A stretch of 32,379 nucleotides of DNA from Lachnospiraceae bacterium (GTDB lineage: Bacteria; Bacillota; Clostridia; Lachnospirales; Lachnospiraceae). Made by a program: the position numbers and the translations under genes. The stretch spans positions 1-32,379 of the forward strand of contig JAAWCJ010000019.1 of assembly GCA_022793195.1 (NCBI GenBank), written 5' to 3'. Under the pieces are notes generated by a model. That model saw nothing but the letters and a program-made list of their open reading frames with translations, was not told where the DNA came from and made no database searches. Position 1 is the stretch's first letter. Each line of letters begins with the position of its first letter. Of the stretch, positions 15,948 to 25,591 are shown piece after piece.

Positions 15948-17164
15948 ACAAACATCTTTTCAAGCATAGATTGCTTGATATTTTTCAATTTATTCAACTC
16001 GCGCTGATGAAGGGTGATGAGATGGTCGAGGTTCCTAAAAAATGCGCCAATATGGGCTTGCTCAGATAGGCTTGGAATATATGTTTCCATTGCCTCAACA
16101 TCCCCGGCATTGTACGATGGTAATGCTCCTACCTGTATCAAAGATGTTAAATCGACTGTTTCAAACAAAGCTTTTGCAAAGTCAGCATTCCACATATCGG
16201 ATCTGAGAGAGTATGCCATCGTGTTGTTATCTAAAAGGAACGGAAGACGGCATAAACGTTTGCGGTTTAACATGACAGCAGCCCCAACTTTAGCAAAAAA
16301 TATTGCTGGTACTTCTTCGATTGGCAACCATCTATGAGCTTTTATTTGAGCTACAGTAACATAGTTGTTAGCGACTGCCATTTCATTCTCGTTTCCATCC
16401 AAATTCATATCAGAAACCTTGAAGAAGGGGATACCAGTAGTCCCCCCTTGTTCGGTATTAGGAAAACCAACACCGGAGCGTACTTTTCCAGCCTCCCCCA
16501 ACTTACGCCGTTCCCAAGCGCCAGTAAATCCGGCAAATCGGATTTCAGGAATATTACTACCATTGTTCGGGAACATTTTTTCAAGCATTGACTTTTTCAC
16601 ATTGGTGAATTTTTCATACTTACGCTGATAAAGGGTAATGAGGTTACTGAGTTCGTCCAAATATTGAGAAATCTCAGCTTGCTCCTCCTTAGATGGATAT
16701 ACAAAGTCAAGCATTAAAAACTCATCATAACTAATGCTTCGCCCATCACGAATACCATAAGTGACTGTTTCCAGTCGCCTGATAAATTTCTTTGATGTAA
16801 ACACATATTTCCAATATTCTGAATCGTGCTTTTCAGGTTCAGAAAAGCCAAAAACCGTGTAAGCAGGCGAGGTTATACCCTCTATTGTCGCAAGAGCAAA
16901 GCCCCCTTGAAATGAACGAAGATGTATGACAAACTGCCCCGGCAATACTCTTTTATATCCGGCTTCATTTTTTTTATCGTGGTAAATATCGATACTGTTT
17001 TCATCTCTGCGTATCATACCACGGTCTTGTGTTGCTGACAAAACAGGTAGTTCAGGATGTCCTTTATCGGCGATCGAAACAAATAATTCTTTCGCCTTAC
17101 GCTGTTCCCAAGCGTCGGTAAATCCCGCGAACCTGATTTGAGGTTTTGCGTTTTTTTCAGCCAT
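15944..17164 (-). CDS. hsdS: Type I restriction-modification specificity subunit
   Basis: This 406-residue subunit chooses the DNA target. It is a clear tandem. Target-recognition domain 1 starts after IRFAGFTDAWEQRKAKELF and ends in a helical repeat (LDELSNLITLYQRKYEKF then KKSMLEKMF). Target-recognition domain 2 starts after IRFAGFTGAWERRKLGE and ends in the matching helical repeat (LDHLITLHQRELNKLKNI then KQSMLEKMF). The start is the ATG at 17162-17164, behind GGAGG, and overlaps the hsdM stop by eight bases. A frame 11 codons longer lies inside hsdM and is unlikely. The recognition sequence cannot be read from the protein. The repeated DNA at the domain borders could allow swapping of recognition domains. 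Confidence 0.94.
   Translation of the reverse strand: MAEKNAKPQIRFAGFTDAWEQRKAKELFVSIADKGHPELPVLSATQDRGMIRRDENSIDIYHDKKNEAGYKRVLPGQFVIHLRSFQGGFALATIEGITSPAYTVFGFSEPEKHDSEYWKYVFTSKKFIRRLETVTYGIRDGRSISYDEFLMLDFVYPSKEEQAEISQYLDELSNLITLYQRKYEKFTNVKKSMLEKMFPNNGSNIPEIRFAGFTGAWERRKLGEAGKVRSGVGFPNTEQGGTTGIPFFKVSDMNLDGNENEMAVANNYVTVAQIKAHRWLPIEEVPAIFFAKVGAAVMLNRKRLCRLPFLLDNNTMAYSLRSDMWNADFAKALFETVDLTSLIQVGALPSYNAGDVEAMETYIPSLSEQAHIGAFFRNLDHLITLHQRELNKLKNIKQSMLEKMFV
16502..16549. repeat. hsdS internal repeat, copy at TRD2 start
   Basis: This 48-bp copy matches 17096-17143 at about 40 of 48 positions. It encodes the IRFAGFTxAWExRK motif before the second recognition domain. Such repeats are sites for homologous exchange of recognition domains between hsdS genes. 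Confidence 0.7.
17096..17143. repeat. hsdS internal repeat, copy at TRD1 start
   Basis: This is the counterpart of 16502-16549, encoding IRFAGFTDAWEQRK near the N-terminus of HsdS. Confidence 0.7.
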
Positions 17165-19742
17165 TTTGCACACCTCCAAGCAGCTTCTTGAACTCATCCA
17201 ACCCTTTCATATCGAAATCACCTCCCTCAAGCTCATCAATCAAAGCCGCAAGACTGCGCTCTGTCTCCCTGATTTCCTGTTCTACCTCAAAGAAAGTGGT
17301 CGCATACTTGGCCTGCAAAGCAGAGATCTCGGATACCAGGCTGTCTACGATAGTATCCGGCAGCTTGGCAAGGTTCCCACACAGCGTATCAATCCATTTC
17401 CTTTCGAGCAAACTGTACACATCATCGTCCGAAAGCGTTTCAATCGTTTCTTTCGTCTTTACCTGTAAAGCTGCGGAAGAGGTCTTGATTTTTGTTTTCA
17501 GTTCTTTTTCCTGTTTCATCAGGGCTTCAACCCGTTCCAGCTTTACTCTGCACCCGACAGCTTCTGCGGAACTATCCGTTTTCAGGGACTTAATCCGTTT
17601 TGATATTTCCTTCGGAACAAAAGCGTCTCCTTCCTCGCTAATTGCTTCTTTGCACATTTCCTTTTCGTCCTCACTCAGAGAATCCAGAATTGCATCATAC
17701 TCTGCTGGAAGCCCGGAAAGCTCACTCTCCCCCCGCTGTAATGCTTCAAGCTCCCCTTTCAGAAGTGTAGACTGTATCAACTCAAATGGAATAATATGTC
17801 CGACCCATCCCTCTTGAACTTCCTGATCTTTTCCATCTTTCTTCTTGGTAACAAGATTCGGATCAACCTTTTTGGTTGCGGAAAACCCCTCCGTTTGGAT
17901 CATCTCAAGGTCGATGGCAATTTTCTCCCACTCATTATCAAGAAGCTGATATGCTTCATACCTGTCGATAAGCGGTATATCCGTAAGACGGCGGAAAATC
18001 TCATTGCTCAGATCTGCCTCCGCTTTGGATATGGTTATTTCATTCATATTACCAAACAGATACTCTTTCAAATAAGCTCCGAACTCGGCAAATGCGCCGA
18101 CGTATGACCGCTCGAAAGCGACAACATCGCTGTGTCCTTTGATGACAGCCTTTATATTGTCCGTGGCAAGTCCCACATAGGGAATGTCGCTGTCGGTGAA
18201 TAGGGCGTCACGAAGATTTGGAAACGCCGTCCAAAAGCGATTTAGTCTGTCAATTTCAGATTTCGGGATACCTCCAAACATCGAAGCATAAATATCCCAA
18301 GTTTCTGCGGTCCCGGAGGAATCCACATAACGGGGGATATTCAGATTGTACTCATTCGCCCTTATTGCATCACGGCTGACCACCTTTGCATACTTTTCTA
18401 TACTTTTCCTGTCCGCTACTGTATCGGCTATTTTCTTGATGTCTGAGGCTCTGAGCTTGTTATTTTTGCCCTCTTTCACAAATCCTTTGGAAGCGTCAAT
18501 AATAAGGACATCGGTATTCTCGCGCTTTTGCTTTAATACCATAATGATTGTCGGTATACCTGTTCCGAAAAAAATGTTGGCCGGCAGCCCGATGATCGTA
18601 TCAATATGATTGTTCTCAATCAGGTTTTTCCTGATTTCACCTTCCTCGCCTCCACGGAACAGAACACCGTGCGGCAGAACAATAGTCATAATCCCGTCCG
18701 GCTTAATATGGAACAGGTCGTGCAAGAGGAAAGCATAATCCGCTTTGCTTTTTGGCGCTAAACCGAAACGGGCATAACGAGGATCTCCGTCCTTGCCCGC
18801 AGGCTCCCATTGCTGGGAATATGGCGGATTGGATACAACAGCGTCAACATAAAGTGGATTGTAGGTGCCTGCCGGGTCGGTTTCGTCGAAGTAAGGCCAG
18901 TCCTCCTCCAGTGTGTCGCCGTTGCGTGTGACGATATTGTCCGGCTTGATACCACGCATAACCAAATTCATACGGGTAAGGTTATATGTATTCTCTTTCA
19001 GCTCCTGAGCATAATATTTGATATTATTATCATCGGCAATATACTTCGCCACACTCTGACCGATATTGATAAGCAAAGAGCCTGAACCGCTTGTCGGGTC
19101 ATAAATCTTGATCTCCGGCTTTCCTTTCAGGTGATTTGCGACAATCTCTGACATCAGCAGGGAAACCTCGTGAGGTGTATAGAACTCTCCCGCTTTCTTT
19201 CCCGCATTGGCGGCGAACATACTGATAAGGTATTCATAGATAAATCCAAGTACATCATAGTCCTGCTTGCCGTCCATCGGTATATCCTTGATAAGCTGCA
19301 ACAGGCCGCTGATAGCTTTTGTCTGAGTTCCTGCGCTGTCGCCAAGTTTAGAAAGCCCTGTTTGCAGAGTATCGAATACCTTGTCAAACACTTTCTTATG
19401 TGTCGGAGAGATCAGTCGGCTAAAAGCGGATAATGCGTCACGGACATTGGACACGTCAAAATCCCTGCCCATAGCAAGCCAAGTGGAAAACAGGTCATTG
19501 TAGGCAATAAAATAGCCGATATTACTCTGTACCCACTCTACGACTTCTGCCTCATCTTCCGTAATCGCCACAAGCAAATCGTCCGTGTAATCATTCTCTT
19601 TTAGAAAACGTACCTCCTTATCAGAAAGATATTTATAAAAGATGAATCCCAAAATATAATCCTTGTATTCATTTGCCTCAATTTTCGACCGCATTGCGTT
19701 TGCGGAAGCCCAAATCCTTTGGGCGAGCTGTTGTTTATTCAT
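17157..19742 (-). CDS. hsdM: Type I restriction-modification methylase subunit
   Basis: This 861-residue N6-adenine methylase works as an M2S1 core with HsdS and with HsdR for cutting. The N-terminal helical domain (about 5-150) is HsdM_N. The catalytic domain has FYTP at 187-190, the SAM-binding motif DPTSGSG at 215-221 and the catalytic NPPY at 305-308. Beyond about residue 500 there is a long extra part with probable coiled coils (650-860, rich in K/E/L). It makes this protein far longer than EcoR124I HsdM (about 520). Similar long forms are common in Firmicutes. The start has AAGGAAG before the ATG at 19742. It is first in the hsd run and overlaps hsdS by eight bases. Confidence 0.95.
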   Translation of the reverse strand: MNKQQLAQRIWASANAMRSKIEANEYKDYILGFIFYKYLSDKEVRFLKENDYTDDLLVAITEDEAEVVEWVQSNIGYFIAYNDLFSTWLAMGRDFDVSNVRDALSAFSRLISPTHKKVFDKVFDTLQTGLSKLGDSAGTQTKAISGLLQLIKDIPMDGKQDYDVLGFIYEYLISMFAANAGKKAGEFYTPHEVSLLMSEIVANHLKGKPEIKIYDPTSGSGSLLINIGQSVAKYIADDNNIKYYAQELKENTYNLTRMNLVMRGIKPDNIVTRNGDTLEEDWPYFDETDPAGTYNPLYVDAVVSNPPYSQQWEPAGKDGDPRYARFGLAPKSKADYAFLLHDLFHIKPDGIMTIVLPHGVLFRGGEEGEIRKNLIENNHIDTIIGLPANIFFGTGIPTIIMVLKQKRENTDVLIIDASKGFVKEGKNNKLRASDIKKIADTVADRKSIEKYAKVVSRDAIRANEYNLNIPRYVDSSGTAETWDIYASMFGGIPKSEIDRLNRFWTAFPNLRDALFTDSDIPYVGLATDNIKAVIKGHSDVVAFERSYVGAFAEFGAYLKEYLFGNMNEITISKAEADLSNEIFRRLTDIPLIDRYEAYQLLDNEWEKIAIDLEMIQTEGFSATKKVDPNLVTKKKDGKDQEVQEGWVGHIIPFELIQSTLLKGELEALQRGESELSGLPAEYDAILDSLSEDEKEMCKEAISEEGDAFVPKEISKRIKSLKTDSSAEAVGCRVKLERVEALMKQEKELKTKIKTSSAALQVKTKETIETLSDDDVYSLLERKWIDTLCGNLAKLPDTIVDSLVSEISALQAKYATTFFEVEQEIRETERSLAALIDELEGGDFDMKGLDEFKKLLGGVQNG

Positions 19743-19849
19743 AGCGTTTCTTCCTTCTTATAGCGATTTTGGTGTTTAGAACGACACATACTACATTCCT
19801 GAATAGAGACTTGGCTTTACACCTGTGTGAACTCCATAATCTCATCCTC

Positions 19850-19858
19850 ATCATATCA
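19850..19858 (-). promoter_or_regulatory. Possible extended -10 promoter of the hsd operon
   Basis: On minus, TGATATGAT fits an extended -10 element. No good -35 is present. Transcription would start near 19843, about 100 nt before hsdM. A second -10-like TATAAT lies near 19929 without a clear -35. The rest of 19743-19985 holds no other structure that I can see. Confidence 0.4.
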
Positions 19859-19985
19859 CAAAATCTTAAAAAATAGATACTATCCTTGAAAATTCAATAA
19901 TAAACTTGCCAATCAGAAATTCAGATATTATAATACAGAAGATTTGAAATAACAGCGCACACGGGCGACGTTTACTATCATTACT

Positions 19986-20042
19986 GAAAAAATTAGGGTG
20001 TCGAAAGCAGCCTCCAAAGATGGCGGCTTCCCGCACCCTAAT
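19986..20042 (-). terminator. Intrinsic terminator after eno
   Basis: ATTAGGGTG (complement of 20034-20042) pairs with CACCCTAAT (complement of 19992-20000) around an inner stem (GAAGCCGCC with GGAGGCTGC-type pairing). It is followed on minus by TTTTTTC. It lies about 53 bases after the eno stop. Confidence 0.85.
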
Positions 20043-20095
20043 CCTAAAAGAAAAATCAATACCGTTGTTTGATAAAAGCCTATTCCACCGGCATT

Positions 20096-21400
20096 TTAAA
20101 AAGAAGCAAAGGGATTTTCATACACCGCAGCTCTTCCCAGGGTTTCCTCGATGCGCAAAAGCTGGTTGTATTTTGCGTTCCGGTCGGAACGGCAGGGTGC
20201 CCCGGTCTTGATCTGCCCGGCCCCCGTGGCCACCGCAATATCCGCAATGACCGCATCCTCCGTCTCGCCGGAACGGTGGGAAATCACCGCGTGATAACCG
20301 GCTTTCTGGGCCATCCTGGTGGCGGCGAACGCTTCTGTCAGCGATCCGATCTGATTCACCTTCACCAAAATGGCGTTGGCGATTTTCTGGTCGATTCCCC
20401 GGCTGAGTCTCTCCGTGTTGGTGACAAACAAATCGTCTCCCACCAGCTGGATTTTGTCTCCCAGGCGCCCGGTCAGAAGCTTCCATCCGCACCAGTCCTC
20501 CTCATGGAGGCCGTCCTCGATGGACACAATGGGAAAACGGTTCACCAGGTTTTCATAATAGTCCACCATTTCTTCCCGAAGGCGCAGAATTTCTTTTCCG
20601 CTCATTCGGCTCTCCCCGGGGAAATAATAGGCATCCCGCTCCTCGTCGTAGAGTTCGCTGGACGCCGCATCCATAGAGATGGCCATATCCACGCCGGGAC
20701 GCAGACCGCATTTTTCCATGGCCTCCACAAGGAGGGTAAGCACCGATTCCGTATCCGGAAGGTTGGGCGCAAAGCCACCTTCATCTCCCACCGCTGTGGA
20801 AAGGCCCTTCCCTTTCAGGATGTCTTTCAGTGTATGGTACACCTCCACACAGGAGCGAAGCCCTTCGGAAAAGCAGCATGCGCCGATGGGCATGATCATA
20901 AATTCCTGCAGGTCAACGGTATTGTCCGCGTGTTTTCCCCCGTTTAACACATTCATCATGGGTACAGGCATCCGGTCTGTATAGATTCCCCCCAGATAAG
21001 AAAAAAGCGGCAGTCCCAAAGCTGTAGCTGCCGCCCGCGCCGCTGCCATGGATACTCCCAAAATTGCATTTGCTCCCAGGTTTCCTTTGTTCTCTGTCCC
21101 ATCCGCCTCCAGAAGTAACCTGTCGATTTCTCCCTGACAGGCCGCGTTTTTTGACAAAATGGCGTGGGCTAACACCGTATTCACATGCTCCACTGCCCTT
21201 TTGACTCCCAGCCCCCGGTAGCGGTCTCCTCCGTCCCGAAGCTCCACTGCCTCAAATTTTCCGGTGGAAGCGCCGGAAGGCACTGAAGCCCTCCCTGTGA
21301 CGCCGTTTTCCAGCGTCACTTCCGCTTCCACCGTGGGATTCCCCCGTGAGTCCAGGATTTCCCGGCCCTTTACAGCCGCTATTTTTAAATATCTGTCCAT
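20096..21400 (-). CDS. eno: Enolase (phosphopyruvate hydratase)
   Basis: This 434-residue glycolytic enzyme converts 2-phosphoglycerate to phosphoenolpyruvate in the cytoplasm. Catalytic and metal residues are in place: E207 in GDEGG, K347 in VKVNQIG, H375 in [10 protein letters not shown]398 in QIKTG, and metal ligands D244, E295 and D322. The start is the ATG at 21398-21400, behind AAGGAGG, giving the normal MDRYLKI-type N-terminus and E. coli-like length; the frame runs 21 codons further upstream but in leader sequence. A strong terminator follows. Sequence around [14 protein letters not shown] is less conserved than usual but not in the active site. The other glycolytic genes often linked to eno are not in this window. 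Confidence 0.97.
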   Translation of the reverse strand: MDRYLKIAAVKGREILDSRGNPTVEAEVTLENGVTGRASVPSGASTGKFEAVELRDGGDRYRGLGVKRAVEHVNTVLAHAILSKNAACQGEIDRLLLEADGTENKGNLGANAILGVSMAAARAAATALGLPLFSYLGGIYTDRMPVPMMNVLNGGKHADNTVDLQEFMIMPIGACCFSEGLRSCVEVYHTLKDILKGKGLSTAVGDEGGFAPNLPDTESVLTLLVEAMEKCGLRPGVDMAISMDAASSELYDEERDAYYFPGESRMSGKEILRLREEMVDYYENLVNRFPIVSIEDGLHEEDWCGWKLLTGRLGDKIQLVGDDLFVTNTERLSRGIDQKIANAILVKVNQIGSLTEAFAATRMAQKAGYHAVISHRSGETEDAVIADIAVATGAGQIKTGAPCRSDRNAKYNQLLRIEETLGRAAVYENPFASF

Positions 21401-21508
21401 GGTTTCCTCCTTCTTCCAGTCAAATCTTCCGTTTTCAGGATTATTTATAACGCCAAAGTACACAATACCTTTTAACGCCTAAACTTTATTATAAGAAAAA
21501 GAAGAAAA

Positions 21509-21535
21509 CTTATACCTTATCCACATAGCTGTCAA
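21509..21535 (-). promoter_or_regulatory. Possible sigma-A promoter of eno
   Basis: On minus, TTGACA (21530-21535) is followed after 15 bp by TATAAG (21509-21514). The spacer is short. A TATAAT a little downstream (near 21489) lacks a good -35. One of these probably drives eno. Confidence 0.45.
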
Positions 21536-21568
21536 AAGTTCCCGGAACCTGTATTCGCGAAATTTTTT

Positions 21569-23989
21569 TCAACCGCGAAGCTCAATGCCCATGGCTTTTA
21601 ACTCATCCAAAATTTTATCCATGACTTCATTTACATCCTTATCTTCCAGCGTCCGGTCTTTTGCCCGGAACGTGATGGAATATGCCACGGACTTATATCC
21701 TTCCGCGATCTGGGAACCTTCATAGAGGTCAAAGAGGTGGTAGGACTCCAGAAGCTTTCCGCCTTTCTTTTCAATGACAGATTCCACTTCACCCACCATG
21801 ATTTTCTTGTCCATAACCATGCTGATATCCCTGGTGACAGCCGGGAACCTGGCGACTCCCGTATATTTCCTGTCGAAGGAGGCAAGTTCCACCATCTGCG
21901 GCATATCCAGGACAGCCACATAAGCCCTGTCGCCGATGTCATAATTATCCAACACTTCAGGATGGACCTCTCCCAGATACCCCATCACTGAGCCGCGGTA
22001 GGAAATTTCCGCCTGACGGCCGGGATGGAGGAAGGGCTTTCCTGCTTTTGGATGATAGGAGATCTTTTTATTCATGCCCAGCTTGTCAAAAATTTCCTCG
22101 ATGACTCCTTTCAGGGTAAAGAAGTCTCCCTCCCCATAAAAACCGAGGGTCAGCTGCATCCGCTCGTCGGGAAGCTCCGTCAGGGGCAATGTCCCAGGAA
22201 GGTAAATATTCCCCAGCTCATAGAGCTTTACGTCCTTGTTTCTTCTATTATAATTGGTGGCCAGGGAAGTCAACATTCCGTTTAAGGAAATGGTCCGCAT
22301 AATGCTGTAATCCTCACCTAACGGATTTAAAATCTTCACCGCGCTGCGAAGCTTACTGTCTTTCGGAAGCAGAAGCTTGTCGAAGACCCTGGGGCTTTCA
22401 AAGGAATAGCTCATTCCCTGGGAATATCCACAGAACTCTACGACCTCCCGCACAGCCTCTTCCACCCGCAGCTTAAAGGAAAGCTTGCCTGTGGTGGCTT
22501 CCCCTGTGGGCAGGGTCGTAGGAATCTTGTCGTAGCCGTAAAATCTGGCAACCTCCTCCGCAATATCCGCCTCACACAGAAGATCCTGGCGGAAGGTGGG
22601 CACAATCACCTCCCCCGCTACCTCATCCAGTTCAATCTCCAGCGGACCAAAGTAAGAAATCATCTCCTCCCTGGAAATATCAGTTCCCAGGAACCGGTTG
22701 ATCTTCTCCGGGCAGAAAGGAATCCGCTTCGGTTCCGGCAGCGTCCCCCGCACGTCGATTATCCCGCTCACCACTTCCCCGCAGCCCAGCTCTTCGATCA
22801 GCTGGCAGGCCCTGTTGATGGCAGCCTCCGCATTGTTGGGATCCAGTCCTTTCTCATATTTCCCGGAGGCATCCGTGCGGAGTCCCAGCCTTCTGGCCGA
22901 CAACCTGTTGTTGGTGCCGTCAAAGCAGGCGGATTCAAAGAGGACGGTCTTTACCTGGTCGGTGATCTTGGAATTTTCCCCGCCCATGATTCCGGCAATG
23001 CCGATTTCCTTTTCCGCATCGTTGATCATCAAAATATCTTTATCCAGCTTCCGGATCTGTCCGTCCAGAGTCTGGAACTCATCCCCGTCTTTGGCCCGTT
23101 TCACAATGATCTTATGCCCTGCCACCGTATCCAGATCAAAGGCGTGCATGGGCTGGCCGTACTCTTCCATCACGTAGTTTGTAATATCCACCAGAGTGTT
23201 GATGGGGCGGATTCCGCTGGCCGCCAGCCGTCTCTGCATCCATTCCGGGGACGGCCCGATCTTGATATTTTTTACCACGCGGCCGCAGTATCGGGGACAG
23301 AGATCCGTGTCCACCACTTCCACGGAGGCATAATCGTGGACGTCCTCCCCATTTCCCTTCACCTCCAAAACAGGAGGCACAAATTCCTTCCCGAATGTGG
23401 CCGCCGCCTCCCTGGCGATTCCCAAAACGCTATAGCAGTCCACCCTGTTGGAGGTAATCTCATATTCAAACACCACATCGTGAAGCCCTAAAATTTCAAC
23501 GGCGTCCGCCCCCACGGGAGCGTCTTCCTTCATAATATAAATCCCCATCTCCGGCGCGTCCGGATACATATCCCTGGAGGAACCCAGCTCCTCGATGGAA
23601 CACATCATCCCGTCGGATTCCACGCCCCGAAGCTTTCCCTTCTTGATTTTAATACCGTTCTCCGGCAGCGGCCCGCCGTCATGCCCGCCTGCCACCTTGC
23701 CGCCGTCCAGTACCACAGGGACTTTGTCCCCCTCTTTCACATTGGGGGCCCCGGTGACGATCTGAATCTGTTTTGTCCCGATGTCCACCTGGCAGACGAT
23801 CAGCTTGTCGGCGTCAGGATGGGGGGTAATGGACAGAATCTGTCCCACCACGATCTTTTCCAGATTTTTATCCAGGCACTCATAGCCTTCCACCTTCGTG
23901 CCGGAAAGGGTCATGGCATCTGTATATTCCTGCGCCGTCACATCCAGGCCGGGCACATATGCTTTAATCCAGGATAACGCTGTATTCAT
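21569..23989 (-). CDS. pheT: Phenylalanine-tRNA ligase, beta subunit
   Basis: This 806-residue subunit binds and edits tRNA-Phe in the alpha2-beta2 enzyme. Domains in order are: the N-terminal piece starting MNTALSWIKAYVPG, the tRNA-binding EMAP-like fold (KIVVGQILSITPHPDADKL), B3/B4 editing, B5 (RIPFCPEKINRFLG), and the catalytic-like core. The C-terminal anticodon-binding FDX-ACB domain (ARFPAVTRDISMVMDKK) comes last. Length is as usual for the bacterial protein. The start has AAGGAAG before the ATG at 23989. It follows pheS by 39 bases in the same transcript and shares its T-box control. No clear terminator follows. Confidence 0.97.
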   Translation of the reverse strand: MNTALSWIKAYVPGLDVTAQEYTDAMTLSGTKVEGYECLDKNLEKIVVGQILSITPHPDADKLIVCQVDIGTKQIQIVTGAPNVKEGDKVPVVLDGGKVAGGHDGGPLPENGIKIKKGKLRGVESDGMMCSIEELGSSRDMYPDAPEMGIYIMKEDAPVGADAVEILGLHDVVFEYEITSNRVDCYSVLGIAREAAATFGKEFVPPVLEVKGNGEDVHDYASVEVVDTDLCPRYCGRVVKNIKIGPSPEWMQRRLAASGIRPINTLVDITNYVMEEYGQPMHAFDLDTVAGHKIIVKRAKDGDEFQTLDGQIRKLDKDILMINDAEKEIGIAGIMGGENSKITDQVKTVLFESACFDGTNNRLSARRLGLRTDASGKYEKGLDPNNAEAAINRACQLIEELGCGEVVSGIIDVRGTLPEPKRIPFCPEKINRFLGTDISREEMISYFGPLEIELDEVAGEVIVPTFRQDLLCEADIAEEVARFYGYDKIPTTLPTGEATTGKLSFKLRVEEAVREVVEFCGYSQGMSYSFESPRVFDKLLLPKDSKLRSAVKILNPLGEDYSIMRTISLNGMLTSLATNYNRRNKDVKLYELGNIYLPGTLPLTELPDERMQLTLGFYGEGDFFTLKGVIEEIFDKLGMNKKISYHPKAGKPFLHPGRQAEISYRGSVMGYLGEVHPEVLDNYDIGDRAYVAVLDMPQMVELASFDRKYTGVARFPAVTRDISMVMDKKIMVGEVESVIEKKGGKLLESYHLFDLYEGSQIAEGYKSVAYSITFRAKDRTLEDKDVNEVMDKILDELKAMGIELRG

Positions 23990-24028
23990 AATTTTCTCTT
24001 CCTTTCTCCAATTTTCCTCTCATCTTTG

Positions 24029-25048
24029 TCAGAACTGCTTCAGGAAACGGATGTCGTTTTCATACAGCAGACGCATATCATCAATCTCGTATTTCAGGAG
24101 GGCAATCCTCTCCAGGCCTACCCCGAAGGCAAAGCCGGAATACTCCTCCGGGTCGATGTTGCACATCCTGAGCACATTGGGATGGACCATTCCGCAGCCC
24201 AAAATCTCAATCCAGCCGCTGCCCTTGCAGAAACGGCAGCCCTTCCCATGGCATTTGAAACAGCTCACATCCACCTCTGCGCTGGGCTCCGTGAAAGGGA
24301 AATGGTGCGGGCGGAATTTCACCCGTGTGTCTTCACCAAACAGTTCTTTCGCAAATACTTCCAGGGTTCCTTTCAAATCGGCGAACGTAATATGTTTATC
24401 AATGACAAGGCCTTCGATCTGATGGAACGAAGGGGAATGGGTCGCATCCACCTCATCGGAACGGAACACCCGCCCCGGCGCAATGATACGGATGGGAGGC
24501 TTGCTTTTTTCCATGGTACGCACCTGCACGGGTGAAGTCTGGCTGCGCAGCAAAATACGGTCATCAATATAGAACGTATCCTGCTCATCCCTGGCCGGAT
24601 GGCCTTTTGGAATATTTAAAGCCTCAAAATTATAATAGTCATATTCCACTTCAGGTCCTTCCACCACCTCATAACCCATGCCCACAAAAATGCGCTCCAC
24701 TTCTTCCAGGGCGATCATATTGGGATGTTTATGTCCAACATGATTCTTCTTTGCCGGGAGGGTGACGTCGATCACCTCTTTTTTCAGCTTCTCTTCCCTG
24801 GCCTTTTTTGCCAGCCTTGCCTTTGTCTCCTCCAGCTTTGCCTCAATGACGGCGCGGGTTTCATTGACCATCTGTCCCACTCTGGGCCGTTCCTCCGCGC
24901 TCACTTCCTTCATGCTTTTCAAAACACTGGTCAATTCCCCCTTTTTCCCCAGGTACGCCACCCGGATTTCATTGAGACTTTCCAGTGCATCAGAAGCGGC
25001 AATCCTCTCCAGGGCCGCCTGCCTGATCTGTTCCAACTTTTCCTTCAT
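24029..25048 (-). CDS. pheS: Phenylalanine-tRNA ligase, alpha subunit
   Basis: This 339-residue catalytic subunit charges tRNA-Phe. It has an N-terminal coiled coil (about 1-85), then the class II core with motif 2 ([12 protein letters not shown]), the insert [20 protein letters not shown] with four cysteines as in Bacillus-type Phe[11 protein letters not shown], and motif 3 ([16 protein letters not shown]). The start has AAAAGGAG before the ATG at 25048. The leader carries a T-box for phenylalanine and then a very long perfect hairpin. Confidence 0.97.
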   Translation of the reverse strand: MKEKLEQIRQAALERIAASDALESLNEIRVAYLGKKGELTSVLKSMKEVSAEERPRVGQMVNETRAVIEAKLEETKARLAKKAREEKLKKEVIDVTLPAKKNHVGHKHPNMIALEEVERIFVGMGYEVVEGPEVEYDYYNFEALNIPKGHPARDEQDTFYIDDRILLRSQTSPVQVRTMEKSKPPIRIIAPGRVFRSDEVDATHSPSFHQIEGLVIDKHITFADLKGTLEVFAKELFGEDTRVKFRPHHFPFTEPSAEVDVSCFKCHGKGCRFCKGSGWIEILGCGMVHPNVLRMCNIDPEEYSGFAFGVGLERIALLKYEIDDMRLLYENDIRFLKQF

Positions 25049-25089
25049 AATATTCTCCTTTTCTTTTTCTGTACCATAAACAGGAGGGC

Positions 25090-25145
25090 TTTTGTCGTAT
25101 GGGATTCAGGTGCGGGAAGCCGCACCTGAATCCCATACGACAAAA
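25090..25145. repeat. Terminator-attached palindromic repeat, perfect copy A
   Basis: Two perfect 26-bp arms (25090-25115 and 25120-25145) enclose a 4-nt loop. The outer part of each arm reads TTTTGTCGTATGGGA inward. On minus, the first T bases of the palindrome are the T-tract of the T-box terminator. In any read-through pheS mRNA it would form a 26-bp stem about 40 nt before the start codon. It shares its outer 15 bases with 31969-32007. Confidence 0.8.
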
Positions 25146-25442
25146 AGTCCCTCTGCCATCTCTGACAAAGGGACGAATTTCTCGCGGTACCACCCTGATT
25201 CCTGTATGAATATACAGACACTCACTTTCCGCATAACGCGCGGCCTGCGTCATCTTCTACTATCTCCGAACGGCCTTTTTCTATCCTGTCCGTGGAATTC
25301 AAAAATGCGGCTCCGGTGGGAAATTCGGCGTCTGTCTGAACTTAAGGAAGCTTTCAGCCGGTGGCCTCCCCTCTCTGCAAGAAAACAAACGTCTACTGAC
25401 ACCTTCCATGCCTTTCCTGATCATTGAATTGTATCAAGTCTA
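25141..25442 (-). ncRNA. T-box riboswitch (tRNA-Phe) upstream of pheST
   Basis: The conserved T-box AGGGTGGTACCGCG (complement of 25183-25196) binds the uncharged tRNA end. The terminator has GTCCCT and AGGGAC arms (25147-25152 with 25169-25174) followed on minus by TTTTT. Stem I has the loop-E-like AGTAGA (minus, near 25394) facing GAA and then TTC (25295-25297), a phenylalanine specifier codon. Uncharged tRNA-Phe would stabilise the antiterminator and switch on pheS-pheT. The transcript start near 25442 comes from the promoter below. The specifier position is my reading; the T-box itself is firm. Confidence 0.92.
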
Positions 25443-25448
25443 TGACAT

Positions 25449-25476
25449 ATTTTAACATAAAACCTTTTCTTGTCAA
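25449..25476 (-). promoter_or_regulatory. Sigma-A promoter of the pheST T-box transcript
   Basis: On minus, TTGACA (25471-25476) and TAAAAT (25449-25454) are separated by 16 bp. Confidence 0.75.
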
Positions 25477-25506
25477 GGATTATTTTCTTTCTAAACATGT
25501 CCTCCC

Positions 25507-25535
25507 TTGAAATCTCCATAGTATCATGCTATACT
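25507..25535 (+). promoter_or_regulatory. Sigma-A promoter of the YihY-family gene
   Basis: TTGAAA (25507-25512) and TATACT (25530-25535) are separated by 17 bp. The start near 25542 rules out the upstream in-frame ATG at 25526 as a start codon. Confidence 0.75.
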
Positions 25536-25591
25536 TTCTGAAAATGCCGGATGGCGTTTCGTATGCCGGAAGGAACTATGGCGGGGTATTT

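Noticed and set aside
19817..19837. Six-codon mini-ORF (MEFTQV) in the hsdM leader
   Set aside because: It has a fair ribosome binding site sequence, but the likely transcription start is only about six bases before its ATG; too short to support.
20069..20947. 292-codon plus-strand frame opposite eno
   Set aside because: Enolase is certain on the other strand; this frame has no domain resemblance and no ribosome binding site of note.
24230..24290. Four-cysteine insert in PheS
   Set aside because: Also found in Bacillus-type PheS as I recall, so not unusual.
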